A stretch of 44,004 bases of DNA from an uncultured Saprospiraceae bacterium. Lineage in GTDB: Bacteria; Bacteroidota; Bacteroidia; Chitinophagales; Saprospiraceae. The notes under the pieces were generated by a model, which saw only the letters and a program-made list of their open reading frames with translations, had not been told where the DNA came from and did not search any database. Positions 1-7,673 of this stretch are shown here, piece by piece (the stretch's first letter is position 1; the number at the start of each line of letters is the position of its first letter). The translations under genes were made by a program, and so were the position numbers. Where the stretch lies: the NCBI GenBank assembly GCA_937921595.1, contig CAKZTD010000050.1:1-44004 (forward strand), read 5' to 3'.

Positions 1-56
1 TTCCAATAATACATCACCTTTGAACGCCACAAGCCAATCCGCTCTTTCCAGGTCAT
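1..56 (-). CDS. Possible 5' end of a leftward gene cut by the window edge
   Basis: An ATG at 54-56 on the minus strand overlaps the TGA stop of the MATE gene (53-55) as ATGA, the usual layout of a translationally coupled downstream gene. The frame stays open to the window edge (about 18 codons). However, the neighbouring minus frame is also open and reads more like ordinary protein (contains DLERADWLVAFKGD), though it lacks an ATG here. The frame, and whether this is a gene at all, cannot be decided from 56 bases. Confidence 0.25.
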   Translation of the reverse strand, partial: MTWKERIGLWRSKVMYYW

Positions 57-1378
57 GTTTTTTCTAATTTATTAATCGTATTTCTAACAACGAGTAAAAC
101 GACAATTGTTCCAATCAAACTAGAGATTGGATAAGCAGCATAGATGCCTATTGTTCCCCAATATTTATTTCCTAAAGAAGCCATTGGTAAATACAAACCA
201 AATAGATGTCCGAAGGTAATAACTGCTGCAATTGTTGGCCGATTTAAAGTATCCAAAACGGCATTTCCAATAAAGAAAATTCCATTTAAAAAATATCCAG
301 CGGGTACGATCATCAGATATAATGCGATCGCATTTACGGTGGTTTCATCATCTGTAAAAAAACCTCCAATCGAATATCGGCAAAGAAAAATAACTACTGC
401 TGCGATCAATCCATAAATGATTGAAAACTTGAGACTTATTTTTATACACTCTCGAATTCTTTTAAAATTTCCGGCGCCAAAATTTTGTCCAACAAAAGGA
501 GCAACGACAATCGACATCGACATCATAAATAATAAAACCAAGAGATCTACTCGGTAGCCAATACCATAAGCAGTCACCGCTGCTGTTCCCCAAAAAGCTA
601 GCATTCTAGTGATTACACCATTGGCAAATGGCAACATGGTTTTGCTAAAAGTTACAGGCACTGCAACCTTGATGACTTCATCCCATCGAAAGATTAAAGA
701 GGACGGTATGAAAGTGATGTATCTAAACACAAATATTAAACCTGTAATCAAGCCAACAGCAATCGCAATCATCGAAGCAATCGCTGCTCCATTCAATCCA
801 TATGCAGGAATACTTCCCCATCCAAAAATCAAGATCGGATCTAAGATCAAGTTGAGTACAACGACGGTCGCCATAATCACCGTTGGTAATCTCACATCAC
901 CGAATGCTCTCATCACATTCGTACATGCAATCATCAAAGCCAATAGGATAAATGCAAAATACATATAGTTCATATAGGTCTTCAGCAATTTCACAAGATG
1001 TTCTTCAGCGTTCATAAAAGCAAAAATGGAATCATTATAATATAAGCCCATTCCATAAAGTCCTAAGCCAATCACTATCGACAGATACAATCCCGCTGAA
1101 CTCACTCTGTTGATATTCTCCTGATCATTACTGCCCACTAATTTGGAAAGGACAATCATCAATCCCGCTCCAAGACTTAGCAATAAGTTTATACAAAACA
1201 AAAGTATCGGTGCAGCAAAGCTTACCGCGGTGAGTTCTTCTTTTCCAAGTTTTCCAATAAAATACATATCTACCAATGCCAAGGAAGACAAGGCAAGTAA
1301 TCCTATAAAGATGGTAAAAGTATGTTTGAGGAGATAACTAGTGATGTTTCCCTTTAGTATCAGTTCGACGTTCTTCAT
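53..1378 (-). CDS. MATE family multidrug/Na+ (or H+) antiporter
   Basis: A polytopic inner-membrane protein of 441 residues, the normal length for MATE exporters, with about 12 hydrophobic segments in two similar halves. The N-terminal half has the family pattern of a first helix leading to LVDMYFIGKLG, then AAPI and a GAG motif (residues ~35-75). The second half begins near residue 235 and repeats the pattern with a conserved VAPFVGQNFGAGN. MATE proteins expel cationic drugs or metabolites in exchange for Na+ or H+; the substrate cannot be read from sequence. The ATG at 1378 is preferred because a TACCTTTG -7 box lies only 7 nt upstream. The stop codon overlaps a possible next gene at the window edge. 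Family assignment is firm, substrate unknown. Confidence 0.93.
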   Translation of the reverse strand: MKNVELILKGNITSYLLKHTFTIFIGLLALSSLALVDMYFIGKLGKEELTAVSFAAPILLFCINLLLSLGAGLMIVLSKLVGSNDQENINRVSSAGLYLSIVIGLGLYGMGLYYNDSIFAFMNAEEHLVKLLKTYMNYMYFAFILLALMIACTNVMRAFGDVRLPTVIMATVVVLNLILDPILIFGWGSIPAYGLNGAAIASMIAIAVGLITGLIFVFRYITFIPSSLIFRWDEVIKVAVPVTFSKTMLPFANGVITRMLAFWGTAAVTAYGIGYRVDLLVLLFMMSMSIVVAPFVGQNFGAGNFKRIRECIKISLKFSIIYGLIAAVVIFLCRYSIGGFFTDDETTVNAIALYLMIVPAGYFLNGIFFIGNAVLDTLNRPTIAAVITFGHLFGLYLPMASLGNKYWGTIGIYAAYPISSLIGTIVVLLVVRNTINKLEKT

Positions 1379-1385
1379 TCGGGCA

Positions 1386-1393
1386 CAAAGGTA
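1386..1393 (-). promoter_or_regulatory. Bacteroidota -7 box (TACCTTTG) of the MATE gene
   Basis: The minus strand reads TACCTTTG, matching the TAnnTTTG -7 element of Bacteroidota sigma-ABfr promoters, 7 nt before the MATE start codon. Transcription would begin at or just before the ATG, giving a leaderless or nearly leaderless mRNA. I could not see a convincing TTTG -33 element. Confidence 0.5.
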
Positions 1394-1587
1394 TTATTCC
1401 CGATGGGAAAATGAAAGGAATGGATGTCAACAATCCGAGTAATCGCAAGATTTTTTTTATTTGGTCATTAGGTGATCGCTGTGTTTGAGATTGCTACACA
1501 AACGGTAGCGATATCATCTTGCAAATACCATATATAAGCAATTAAAAATGAACAGTAATTTGAGTTTGATAAAGGTATTTTATAAGA

Positions 1588-1962
1588 TTAGAGCTCAGCT
1601 TGAGCTTTTTTAGGTAGGGAATTATAGACGAGATCGTAAGCGTGATCAATCATCATTTTAAAGTCCTCATCAGAAAGAGAATCATCCATAAATACTGAAT
1701 TCCAATGTTTCTTGCTTTGGTGCCATCCTGGCTTAACAGCATCGTATTTTTCTCTCCATTCTAAGGCCAGATCAGGATCTGCTTTACAATTTACAAAGGT
1801 AAAAGCAGGCTTCAACTCCTCTTCCATTTTAAACATTTCCATGAATGTCCAACAAAAGGCTTTGCCACCGACCTTAAACCATGCGGCCATATCGCCAAAG
1901 GGATAAGTTTCCTCGACGCCTTTTTTGGAAAGACAGTAAGTTTTAAATTCTTCAAAGGTCAT
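1588..1962 (-). CDS. MmcQ/YjbR family protein
   Basis: A 124-residue soluble protein of the MmcQ/YjbR family (CyaY-like fold, sometimes called a DNA-binding domain). It shows the typical N-terminus with a GVEETYPFGD motif (residues ~15-24), the FTFVNCKADPDLA strand-helix segment (~54-66) and the C-terminal block with PGWHQSKKHWNSV (~78-90) and DHAYDLV. Its length matches the single-domain family. No signal peptide or membrane segment is present. The precise cellular role of the family is not settled. It is a monocistronic unit with its own -7 box 4 nt upstream of the ATG, and lies between the MATE gene and the DUF2461 gene, all leftward. Confidence 0.9.
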   Translation of the reverse strand: MTFEEFKTYCLSKKGVEETYPFGDMAAWFKVGGKAFCWTFMEMFKMEEELKPAFTFVNCKADPDLALEWREKYDAVKPGWHQSKKHWNSVFMDDSLSDEDFKMMIDHAYDLVYNSLPKKAQAEL

Positions 1963-1966
1963 GGCT

Positions 1967-1974
1967 CAAATATA
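1967..1974 (-). promoter_or_regulatory. -7 box (TATATTTG) of the MmcQ/YjbR gene
   Basis: The minus strand reads TATATTTG, an exact TAnnTTTG match, with only 4 nt between its last base and the start codon of the MmcQ/YjbR gene. If used, the transcript would start at or within the start codon. Confidence 0.5.
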
Positions 1975-2040
1975 TGAAACATCTATACAATAGTCCATAA
2001 GTATTTCACCCATTTTTTAGTAAGAGGCCATTGATTTTGA

Positions 2041-2709
2041 TCAAGAGCTCATTGCTTCTGATAAAAAACGACTCACAGGAATCGATGCTTTATAATAATC
2101 CAGTACAGTTTTTACCAATTTATCATCCAAAGCAGTATTCGCTGGTAAGGCGGCCATGTAGTAAAACTGTTTGTTGGCAATTAAAGGTTGTTCTTCTGCA
2201 ATTTCCTTAAATTCCTTAGGGATTCTCTTATTTTGTTCGCCTTGGATGGTTCCAAATTTATTGACGAATGCCTTGGCTGAAATTAGTTTTTTAAACCCTT
2301 TAGGATCTGAAGCTATCGCTTCGCGGATACCTTGCAATTGATTTTTATCAGGCATATAAGCACCGCTGTATATTCCAAATTCTTTATGATCCAATTGTAG
2401 GTAAATACCTGGTGTAGACATATCCTTACGTCCTCCTTTCGAAATAATCCCAGAGACTTGTACTTTATAAGGAGATTTGTCTTTACTAAAACGGACATCC
2501 CGATGGATTCTGAAAATTGCATCTTTGGGCGTGATCATAATCCTTGAATCAATGGCCTGCATTTTATCAATCATGACTGCTACAAATTCCTCAAAAGGTT
2601 TTTTCACATGTTCCTCATAGCGTTTTTTATTCGCATGAAACCATTCTCTCTGATTGTTCTTCTCTAGTTCTTTGAAAAATTTTAGAAATTCTTTTGTGAA
2701 GTAAGCCAT
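2041..2709 (-). CDS. DUF2461 (TIGR02453) family protein
   Basis: A 222-residue cytoplasmic protein matching the DUF2461/TIGR02453 family along its whole length. The N-terminus has the hallmark FLKFFKELEKNNQREWFHAN (residues ~8-27), in which the W-F-x-x-N-K-x-x-Y pattern is characteristic. A central block follows with FRIHRDVRFSKDKSPYK (~65-81), then a GIYLQLD...GIYSGAY segment (~101-119) and the RIPKEFKE motif near 163-170. The biochemical function of the family is unknown. The start ATG at 2709 is followed directly by the conserved N-terminus. The gene diverges from the D-amino-acid oxidase gene, with both -7 boxes in the short intergenic region. Confidence 0.92.
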   Translation of the reverse strand: MAYFTKEFLKFFKELEKNNQREWFHANKKRYEEHVKKPFEEFVAVMIDKMQAIDSRIMITPKDAIFRIHRDVRFSKDKSPYKVQVSGIISKGGRKDMSTPGIYLQLDHKEFGIYSGAYMPDKNQLQGIREAIASDPKGFKKLISAKAFVNKFGTIQGEQNKRIPKEFKEIAEEQPLIANKQFYYMAALPANTALDDKLVKTVLDYYKASIPVSRFLSEAMSS

Positions 2710-2765
2710 AGTTTTGAATTTTGAATCTACGATTTTGAATAGTGTTGAGTCGTATTACATTATAT

Positions 2766-2773
2766 CAAAAATA
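2766..2773 (-). promoter_or_regulatory. -7 box (TATTTTTG) for the DUF2461 gene
   Basis: The minus strand reads TATTTTTG, matching TAnnTTTG, about 57 nt upstream of the DUF2461 start. Three copies of TTTTGAAT (2712-2719, 2719-2726, 2733-2740 on the plus strand) lie between box and gene, in the predicted 5' leader; their role is unknown. Confidence 0.4.
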
Positions 2774-2818
2774 TACTTTTTGTTTTGTTTTATAATAGAT
2801 TTCAACACAATTATTTAT

Positions 2819-2826
2819 TATTTTTG
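2819..2826 (+). promoter_or_regulatory. -7 box (TATTTTTG) for the D-amino-acid oxidase gene
   Basis: TATTTTTG matches TAnnTTTG and ends 24 nt before the ATG at 2851. It lies inside the longer open frame that begins with a TTG at 2785. This argues that translation starts at 2851, downstream of the promoter. It forms a divergent pair with the minus-strand box at 2766-2773. Confidence 0.45.
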
Positions 2827-2850
2827 AATATAAACTCAAAAATATTTTCT

Positions 2851-3786
2851 ATGAAAAAGGTAAGTGTCATCGGCTGTGGAGTTATCGGTCTTACAACTGC
2901 GATCACTTTAGAAAAAGCTGGCTATGATGTAAAAATTATTACCAAGAATTTACATTTTAAAACGACTTCTGCAATTGCAGCTGCTATCTGGATGCCTTAT
3001 AAAGCAAACCCTATTGATCTCGTCAATAAATGGAGTTTGGAGACTTATCATATTCTTGAAAAAATGAGCCATGATCCAATCACTGGTGTTAATATGGTGG
3101 ATTTTTTATACCTCACTCAAACAGATGAAATACCTTCTTGGGAAGAAGCTATGCCGACTGAGCATTTGCGAAAAGCTAGCAAAAAAGAATTGCCTCCCTC
3201 CTATTCTTTCGGGTATGTTGCTCGGGTACCAATGATCGAAACACCGATCTTTTTGGAATATCTTTTTGATGAATTCCGTGGAGAGATATTGATGGATGAA
3301 ATCCTTGATTTGGAAGAGGCTTGTACACCTGATAATATTGTAATTAATTGTACTGGTCTTGGTGCAAAGTTATTAACCAATGATGAAGCACTTTATCCTG
3401 TAAGAGGACAAATTGTAAAAATGCAAGCAAGCCCCAATCTACTTTCTGCAGCGGACGATCACCCTGATCATTTTTTCTATATTCTTCCTCGAAAAGATTG
3501 TGTCGTTCTTGGCGGTACTGCTGATGCTAATAATTACAATTTAAATCCAGATGATTCTGCAACATCTGCCATCATTAACCGAGCAAAAAAAGTTGTTCCT
3601 AAAATTGGAAATCTTCCTTTATTAAACGTTGAGGTTGGCCTAAGACCTTATCGTTCTTCTATTCGTTTGGAAAAAGAACCAGATAAAAACATCATCCATA
3701 ACTATGGACATGGAGGAAGTGGTTTTACCGTCTCTTGGGCTTGTGCCGGAGAGGTTTTAAAACGGGTGAATGAGATAGTAGATTAA
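2851..3786 (+). CDS. FAD-dependent D-amino-acid oxidase
   Basis: A 311-residue flavoenzyme of the DAO superfamily that most resembles true D-amino-acid oxidase (oxidative deamination of D-amino acids to 2-oxo acids, ammonia and H2O2). The N-terminus has the Rossmann FAD motif VIGCGVIGLTTAITLEKAGY (residues ~5-24), followed by TTSAIAAAIWMPY, equivalent to the DAAO segment around the FAD ring. The C-terminal half has VRGQIVKM, LGGTADANNYNL, the substrate-carboxylate arginine in GLRPYRSSIRLEKE, and the closing FAD motif NYGHGGSGFTVSWACAGEV. There is no signal peptide. I chose the ATG at 2851 instead of the in-frame TTG at 2785 because the Rossmann strand normally starts within a few residues of the N-terminus and a -7 box lies between the two. 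Substrate specificity (neutral versus acidic D-amino acids) is not determined. Confidence 0.88.
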   Translation: MKKVSVIGCGVIGLTTAITLEKAGYDVKIITKNLHFKTTSAIAAAIWMPYKANPIDLVNKWSLETYHILEKMSHDPITGVNMVDFLYLTQTDEIPSWEEAMPTEHLRKASKKELPPSYSFGYVARVPMIETPIFLEYLFDEFRGEILMDEILDLEEACTPDNIVINCTGLGAKLLTNDEALYPVRGQIVKMQASPNLLSAADDHPDHFFYILPRKDCVVLGGTADANNYNLNPDDSATSAIINRAKKVVPKIGNLPLLNVEVGLRPYRSSIRLEKEPDKNIIHNYGHGGSGFTVSWACAGEVLKRVNEIVD

Positions 3787-3907
3787 CAAGTGAACATCCG
3801 GAGGTCATCAATCGTTATTCTAGTAAGTTGTTAACTTTTTTCTCTAGGGAACTAATTAACGGTCGCCCCTGTTATCCCACTTTCCGACACCAACGAAACC
3901 AGAGAAC

Positions 3908-5233
3908 ATGCGAACACTGATACGAAGTGCCCTACGAAAAATCTTCTCCGTGTATGTAAAATCCTTCGATGGATTATCAAAAGACATTTGGTTACTCTCC
4001 TTGATGACTCTCATCAATCGTTCTGGAACGATGGTCATTATTTTTATGACCATTTATCTTACTGATGAATTAAATTGGTCCCTTACGGAAGCTGGAATCG
4101 CGATGAGTATTTTTGGATTAGGTTCTGTAATCGGATCTATCTTAGGAGGATGGCTGACGGATCGAGTTGGATATTATCCCACCATGTTTTGGTCTTTATT
4201 GTTAGGAGGTGCTTCCTTTTTTGTACTCATGCAAATGGAAACTTTTACTTCTTATTGTATTACTGTCTTATTTGTGAGTACGATCAATGACAGCTTCCGA
4301 CCAGCAAGTATGGCCTCTATTAGTGCTTATGCGCATCCTGAAAATCACAATCGATCTGTTTCCTTAGTCCGGTTGGCCATTAATCTCGGTGTTGGTTTAG
4401 GTGTTGGAGCTGCTGGTTTAATCGCTCAGTATTTTGGTTTTAAAATGTTGTTCGTCATCGATGCCGTGACTTGTATATCTGCAGCTATTTTTTTAAGAAT
4501 GGTGATGGTAGAAAAAGTGGAACAATCTAAAAAACCTGAGGAAAAAATTGAACGCCAACCTGGAGAATCTGCTTATAGCGATTACCTCTATATTTTGTTT
4601 GCCTTTTTTATTTTATTGAATGGGATTGTATTCATGCAATTGTGGAATACCATACCGGTTTATTTTACAGATGTTTTCGATATTGGCAAAGATCAATATG
4701 GCTTGATCATGCTTGCCAATTGTTTGCTGATTTTTGTTTTTGAAATGCCGGTTGTCTATCTTTTTGAAGATAGATTTAAAAAAATGGATCTGGTTCTGGC
4801 AGGGGTGATTATGATTACGCTTGGTTTCTTGATTTACAATCTGACTAGCATTTGGCAATTGGCGATTACTATTTCTATACTCCTTTTAAGCTTTGGTGAA
4901 TTGATCGCTTTTCCGTTTAGCAATGCTTTTGCTTTGAGTCGTTCCAAACCTGGGCGACGTGGAGAATATATGGGGCTCTATACTTTGAGTTGGTCGATTG
5001 CTATGATCATTGGTCCTACCTTGGGTATGCACATCGCTGAAGTTTATGGCTATACGGTATTGTGGTATGCGATGTCCGCGATTGGTGGTATCGCTTGTAT
5101 TGGATTTATGTTGGTGAAATATATGCTGGGCAAGGAAGCACCTACGGCGGTATTGGAAACAGAATCGAAAGTAAAAAAGTTGGGTTCTGAGGATGCGACG
5201 GTTCTGGATGATGTGATAAAAATGAGCGAATGA
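3908..5233 (+). CDS. Major facilitator superfamily transporter
   Basis: A 441-residue inner-membrane protein with about 12 hydrophobic segments in two six-helix halves, separated by a charged cytoplasmic loop (residues ~200-222, rich in E and K). The MFS signature between helices 2 and 3 is visible as GSILGGWLTDRVGYYPTM (~76-93), and the second half has the matching FEDRFKKMDLVLAG. The pattern resembles proton-coupled drug/metabolite exporters (MDR-type MFS), but the substrate cannot be inferred. The gene follows the D-amino-acid oxidase on the same strand after a 121-nt gap and runs convergent to the next gene. The gap holds no obvious terminator, so co-transcription is possible. Confidence 0.9.
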   Translation: MRTLIRSALRKIFSVYVKSFDGLSKDIWLLSLMTLINRSGTMVIIFMTIYLTDELNWSLTEAGIAMSIFGLGSVIGSILGGWLTDRVGYYPTMFWSLLLGGASFFVLMQMETFTSYCITVLFVSTINDSFRPASMASISAYAHPENHNRSVSLVRLAINLGVGLGVGAAGLIAQYFGFKMLFVIDAVTCISAAIFLRMVMVEKVEQSKKPEEKIERQPGESAYSDYLYILFAFFILLNGIVFMQLWNTIPVYFTDVFDIGKDQYGLIMLANCLLIFVFEMPVVYLFEDRFKKMDLVLAGVIMITLGFLIYNLTSIWQLAITISILLLSFGELIAFPFSNAFALSRSKPGRRGEYMGLYTLSWSIAMIIGPTLGMHIAEVYGYTVLWYAMSAIGGIACIGFMLVKYMLGKEAPTAVLETESKVKKLGSEDATVLDDVIKMSE

Positions 5234-5307
5234 GTGAATATTTTAATGAGTGAATGTGTGGGTAAACTAGAGTTTCAAGCTTTTTTCTTTTACATTTGGG
5301 GGGCCAT

Positions 5308-7629
5308 TCATTCAGACAAAAACCATCGATTATTAAACATTAGATTATTATCCTTTTTTAAATACACTTGAGTTCCTTTTTTTCGAATCTGCATCTCGTC
5401 TAAAAATATGGATTCAGTTCCACGGTCTTTATTCCAGACCTTCACTCGGATTCGACTATCAGGTCTTCCTAACTTGAATGGAAATTCACTAAGTATCCAG
5501 CCATTATCAATTGATCGGAATGTTTTATACAATTCATAAGTATCTTTATAAAAAACATAATTCGTCCCGGCCTGATATTCTTCGATAGACAATTTCACCT
5601 TAGGATTTAGATCACCTTGCATGTATGCCCAGATGGAAAAAACATAAGATTCCTGATTCGTTTGAAAAGGAATGTGTCCATCATAAATAATCGTTTCCGG
5701 ATATCCATGAGTTTCAAAAGCTCCGGCACCATGGTATTTTTTAGTTGCTGGTAGATCATCAAAACTTTGATAAAAGAAATTGTTCAGGCTATCGGTACTT
5801 TGAAGATCTTTGTATTTAAATAAATTTGCATCTTGATATTTTTTCTTCACTTTTTTTTGCTTCGCTCCTACTCGATCTTCAATCTCTTCGATAGACATTC
5901 GAAATACTTTTACCTCTTGATCTTCATGGACCAATTTTAAATCTCTAAGGAAATGTCCATACAGATACGACACTCTATCAAAAGCTTTTTTGTGTAAAAA
6001 TACTAGGAAATCTTTTTGATTAGGAAGGTCATCTAAAATCTTCGGTCGACGATAAGGTTCAGCAATTAATTCCATTTGATTGATCACCTGACCAACTGAG
6101 GTTCTTCCCATAAAGCTAGAAGTAATCGGAAGTCCGGTCTGTACAGAAAGCCAAAGCGAACGATGTACTTCTTTATTGCTTGGACTGATCCAGATATTTT
6201 CTGACCCAATATGAAAATACGGAACATTGATGATCGCCTGATAGTCTTCAATATTTATTGCATCCAACCAAGTGTTATCACTCTTTTGATACGCTTCTCG
6301 GATATCTGGATTTTTACGCATATCCAATTCTATTTTCTCAAAAAGAAAAACACCTCCTTCGAATAACAACACACCCAATAATAAGGTATAAACTATCGCT
6401 TGCCAGCCACGTTTTTTTAGCTTTTGTATTTGAAAGTATAAAGCATAAAAAGCAATGATATTGAATACGTAAAAAAAGACCCAGGCAAAGCGTCCGATGC
6501 TTCGAAATTGTGCCAATGGTCCTAATTTCTCTGGTAATTCTTTTAGACCTGGAAAGATAAATGGAATCCCAAAAGAGAAAATCAAAATTAAAACTGCTGC
6601 CCAAAATGAAGATTTTAAAAAGAACCGATTCTCATCTGGAAGGATACTTTTATATTCAATGCCTTTGAAACGATTCCAGATTTTCATAAAAAATTCTTTT
6701 AAAATAAAAAGAACTGGAATGAGACCAACATAGGCAATTCCTTCTCGATCAAAATGTGGAATTTTATGAATATATTGATTGATCCATCTTCCTAATTGAA
6801 AATCTATTGGAATAAAAACACTTTCCCAAATTGCTTTATAAGCAAAGAAGCCAAAAGGTTTGGTCGGTCGATCCACAAGGTCATCACTGAGCATGATTTG
6901 CAAAAGAATAAAAGGCAGAATTACTTGTATTAAAAAATGTAAGAAGTTGAACACCATCGCTTTTGTATTAAAAGCAAACATTGTTTTAAAAACCATCAAG
7001 GCTAATATCAAGGCTGCACCAATCGCAAAAAGATAAAAATGTAATTGGGCAATTAAAAACAATACCAAGGCAATTCCGAGGCTCATGCCCCAACTTTTAT
7101 TTTTATGAAAAACAAGACTCAACCAAAACACCAAAGGAATTACAAAAGGATGCGCCAAGCCATAATGCGCTGAAAGTCGAAAGAGTTGAGGGGATAGCAT
7201 CGCTATTCCAAGCGCTACCGGGATGGCGTACCAATTGGGCAATTTAAGCGTTCGAAAACTCAGAAATATAAACACGCCGCAGAGCAGAATAGACAAAATT
7301 AAAAAGCCGTTTAATATTCCGCCACAATGATCCGAAATATCGCTAATATTTTGACTGATAAATTTAATAGAATTGGTAACTAAAGGAAGGTTGTCTGTAA
7401 AAGCGGCTTTATCGCCATAAGGAAAGTGCATGCCTTCATAATGCATATAAGTGCTGTCATGCTTCACGTGATACACCATCGCTGCGTAGGTTCGAAAACC
7501 ATCGTAGGTATCACCAATCAACCAAGTATTGGGTGCTGTAAATAATTTAGGTTCTCTGATAAAGAGTACTGCTACCATCAATACGATCAGTAGTAATAAT
7601 CCACCAAATGTTTTCTTGAAAAATTGCAT
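5308..7629 (-). CDS. Large polytopic membrane protein of unknown function (GT-C-like layout)
   Basis: About 773 residues from the ATG at 7629. The first ~430 residues contain roughly ten hydrophobic segments. A loop after the first helix carries GDTYDGFRTYAA and an acidic/histidine-rich stretch, as in GT-C-type lipid-linked glycosyltransferases. The remaining ~330 residues form a soluble, probably periplasmic domain without a recognised motif. I do not recognise a named family; GT-C membership is inferred from layout only. Start choice is open. The frame extends to a TTG at 7686, and a GTG at 7675-7677 would overlap the upstream TGA stop as GTGA, typical of translational coupling. The ATG at 7629 places a short basic stretch directly before the first helix. 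The gene follows the BatA/VWA gene with no gap, so the two are very likely one transcription unit. Confidence 0.6.
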   Translation of the reverse strand: MQFFKKTFGGLLLLIVLMVAVLFIREPKLFTAPNTWLIGDTYDGFRTYAAMVYHVKHDSTYMHYEGMHFPYGDKAAFTDNLPLVTNSIKFISQNISDISDHCGGILNGFLILSILLCGVFIFLSFRTLKLPNWYAIPVALGIAMLSPQLFRLSAHYGLAHPFVIPLVFWLSLVFHKNKSWGMSLGIALVLFLIAQLHFYLFAIGAALILALMVFKTMFAFNTKAMVFNFLHFLIQVILPFILLQIMLSDDLVDRPTKPFGFFAYKAIWESVFIPIDFQLGRWINQYIHKIPHFDREGIAYVGLIPVLFILKEFFMKIWNRFKGIEYKSILPDENRFFLKSSFWAAVLILIFSFGIPFIFPGLKELPEKLGPLAQFRSIGRFAWVFFYVFNIIAFYALYFQIQKLKKRGWQAIVYTLLLGVLLFEGGVFLFEKIELDMRKNPDIREAYQKSDNTWLDAINIEDYQAIINVPYFHIGSENIWISPSNKEVHRSLWLSVQTGLPITSSFMGRTSVGQVINQMELIAEPYRRPKILDDLPNQKDFLVFLHKKAFDRVSYLYGHFLRDLKLVHEDQEVKVFRMSIEEIEDRVGAKQKKVKKKYQDANLFKYKDLQSTDSLNNFFYQSFDDLPATKKYHGAGAFETHGYPETIIYDGHIPFQTNQESYVFSIWAYMQGDLNPKVKLSIEEYQAGTNYVFYKDTYELYKTFRSIDNGWILSEFPFKLGRPDSRIRVKVWNKDRGTESIFLDEMQIRKKGTQVYLKKDNNLMFNNRWFLSE

Positions 7630-7673
7630 TCGCCGCTTTTGATTCGGGGGCGAAGTTAGGGAATTATTTTTAT

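Noticed and set aside
2785-2850. 22-residue N-terminal extension of the D-amino-acid oxidase from a TTG codon
   Set aside because: A -7 promoter box lies inside it, and the FAD-binding strand normally begins near the N-terminus, as it does from the ATG at 2851.
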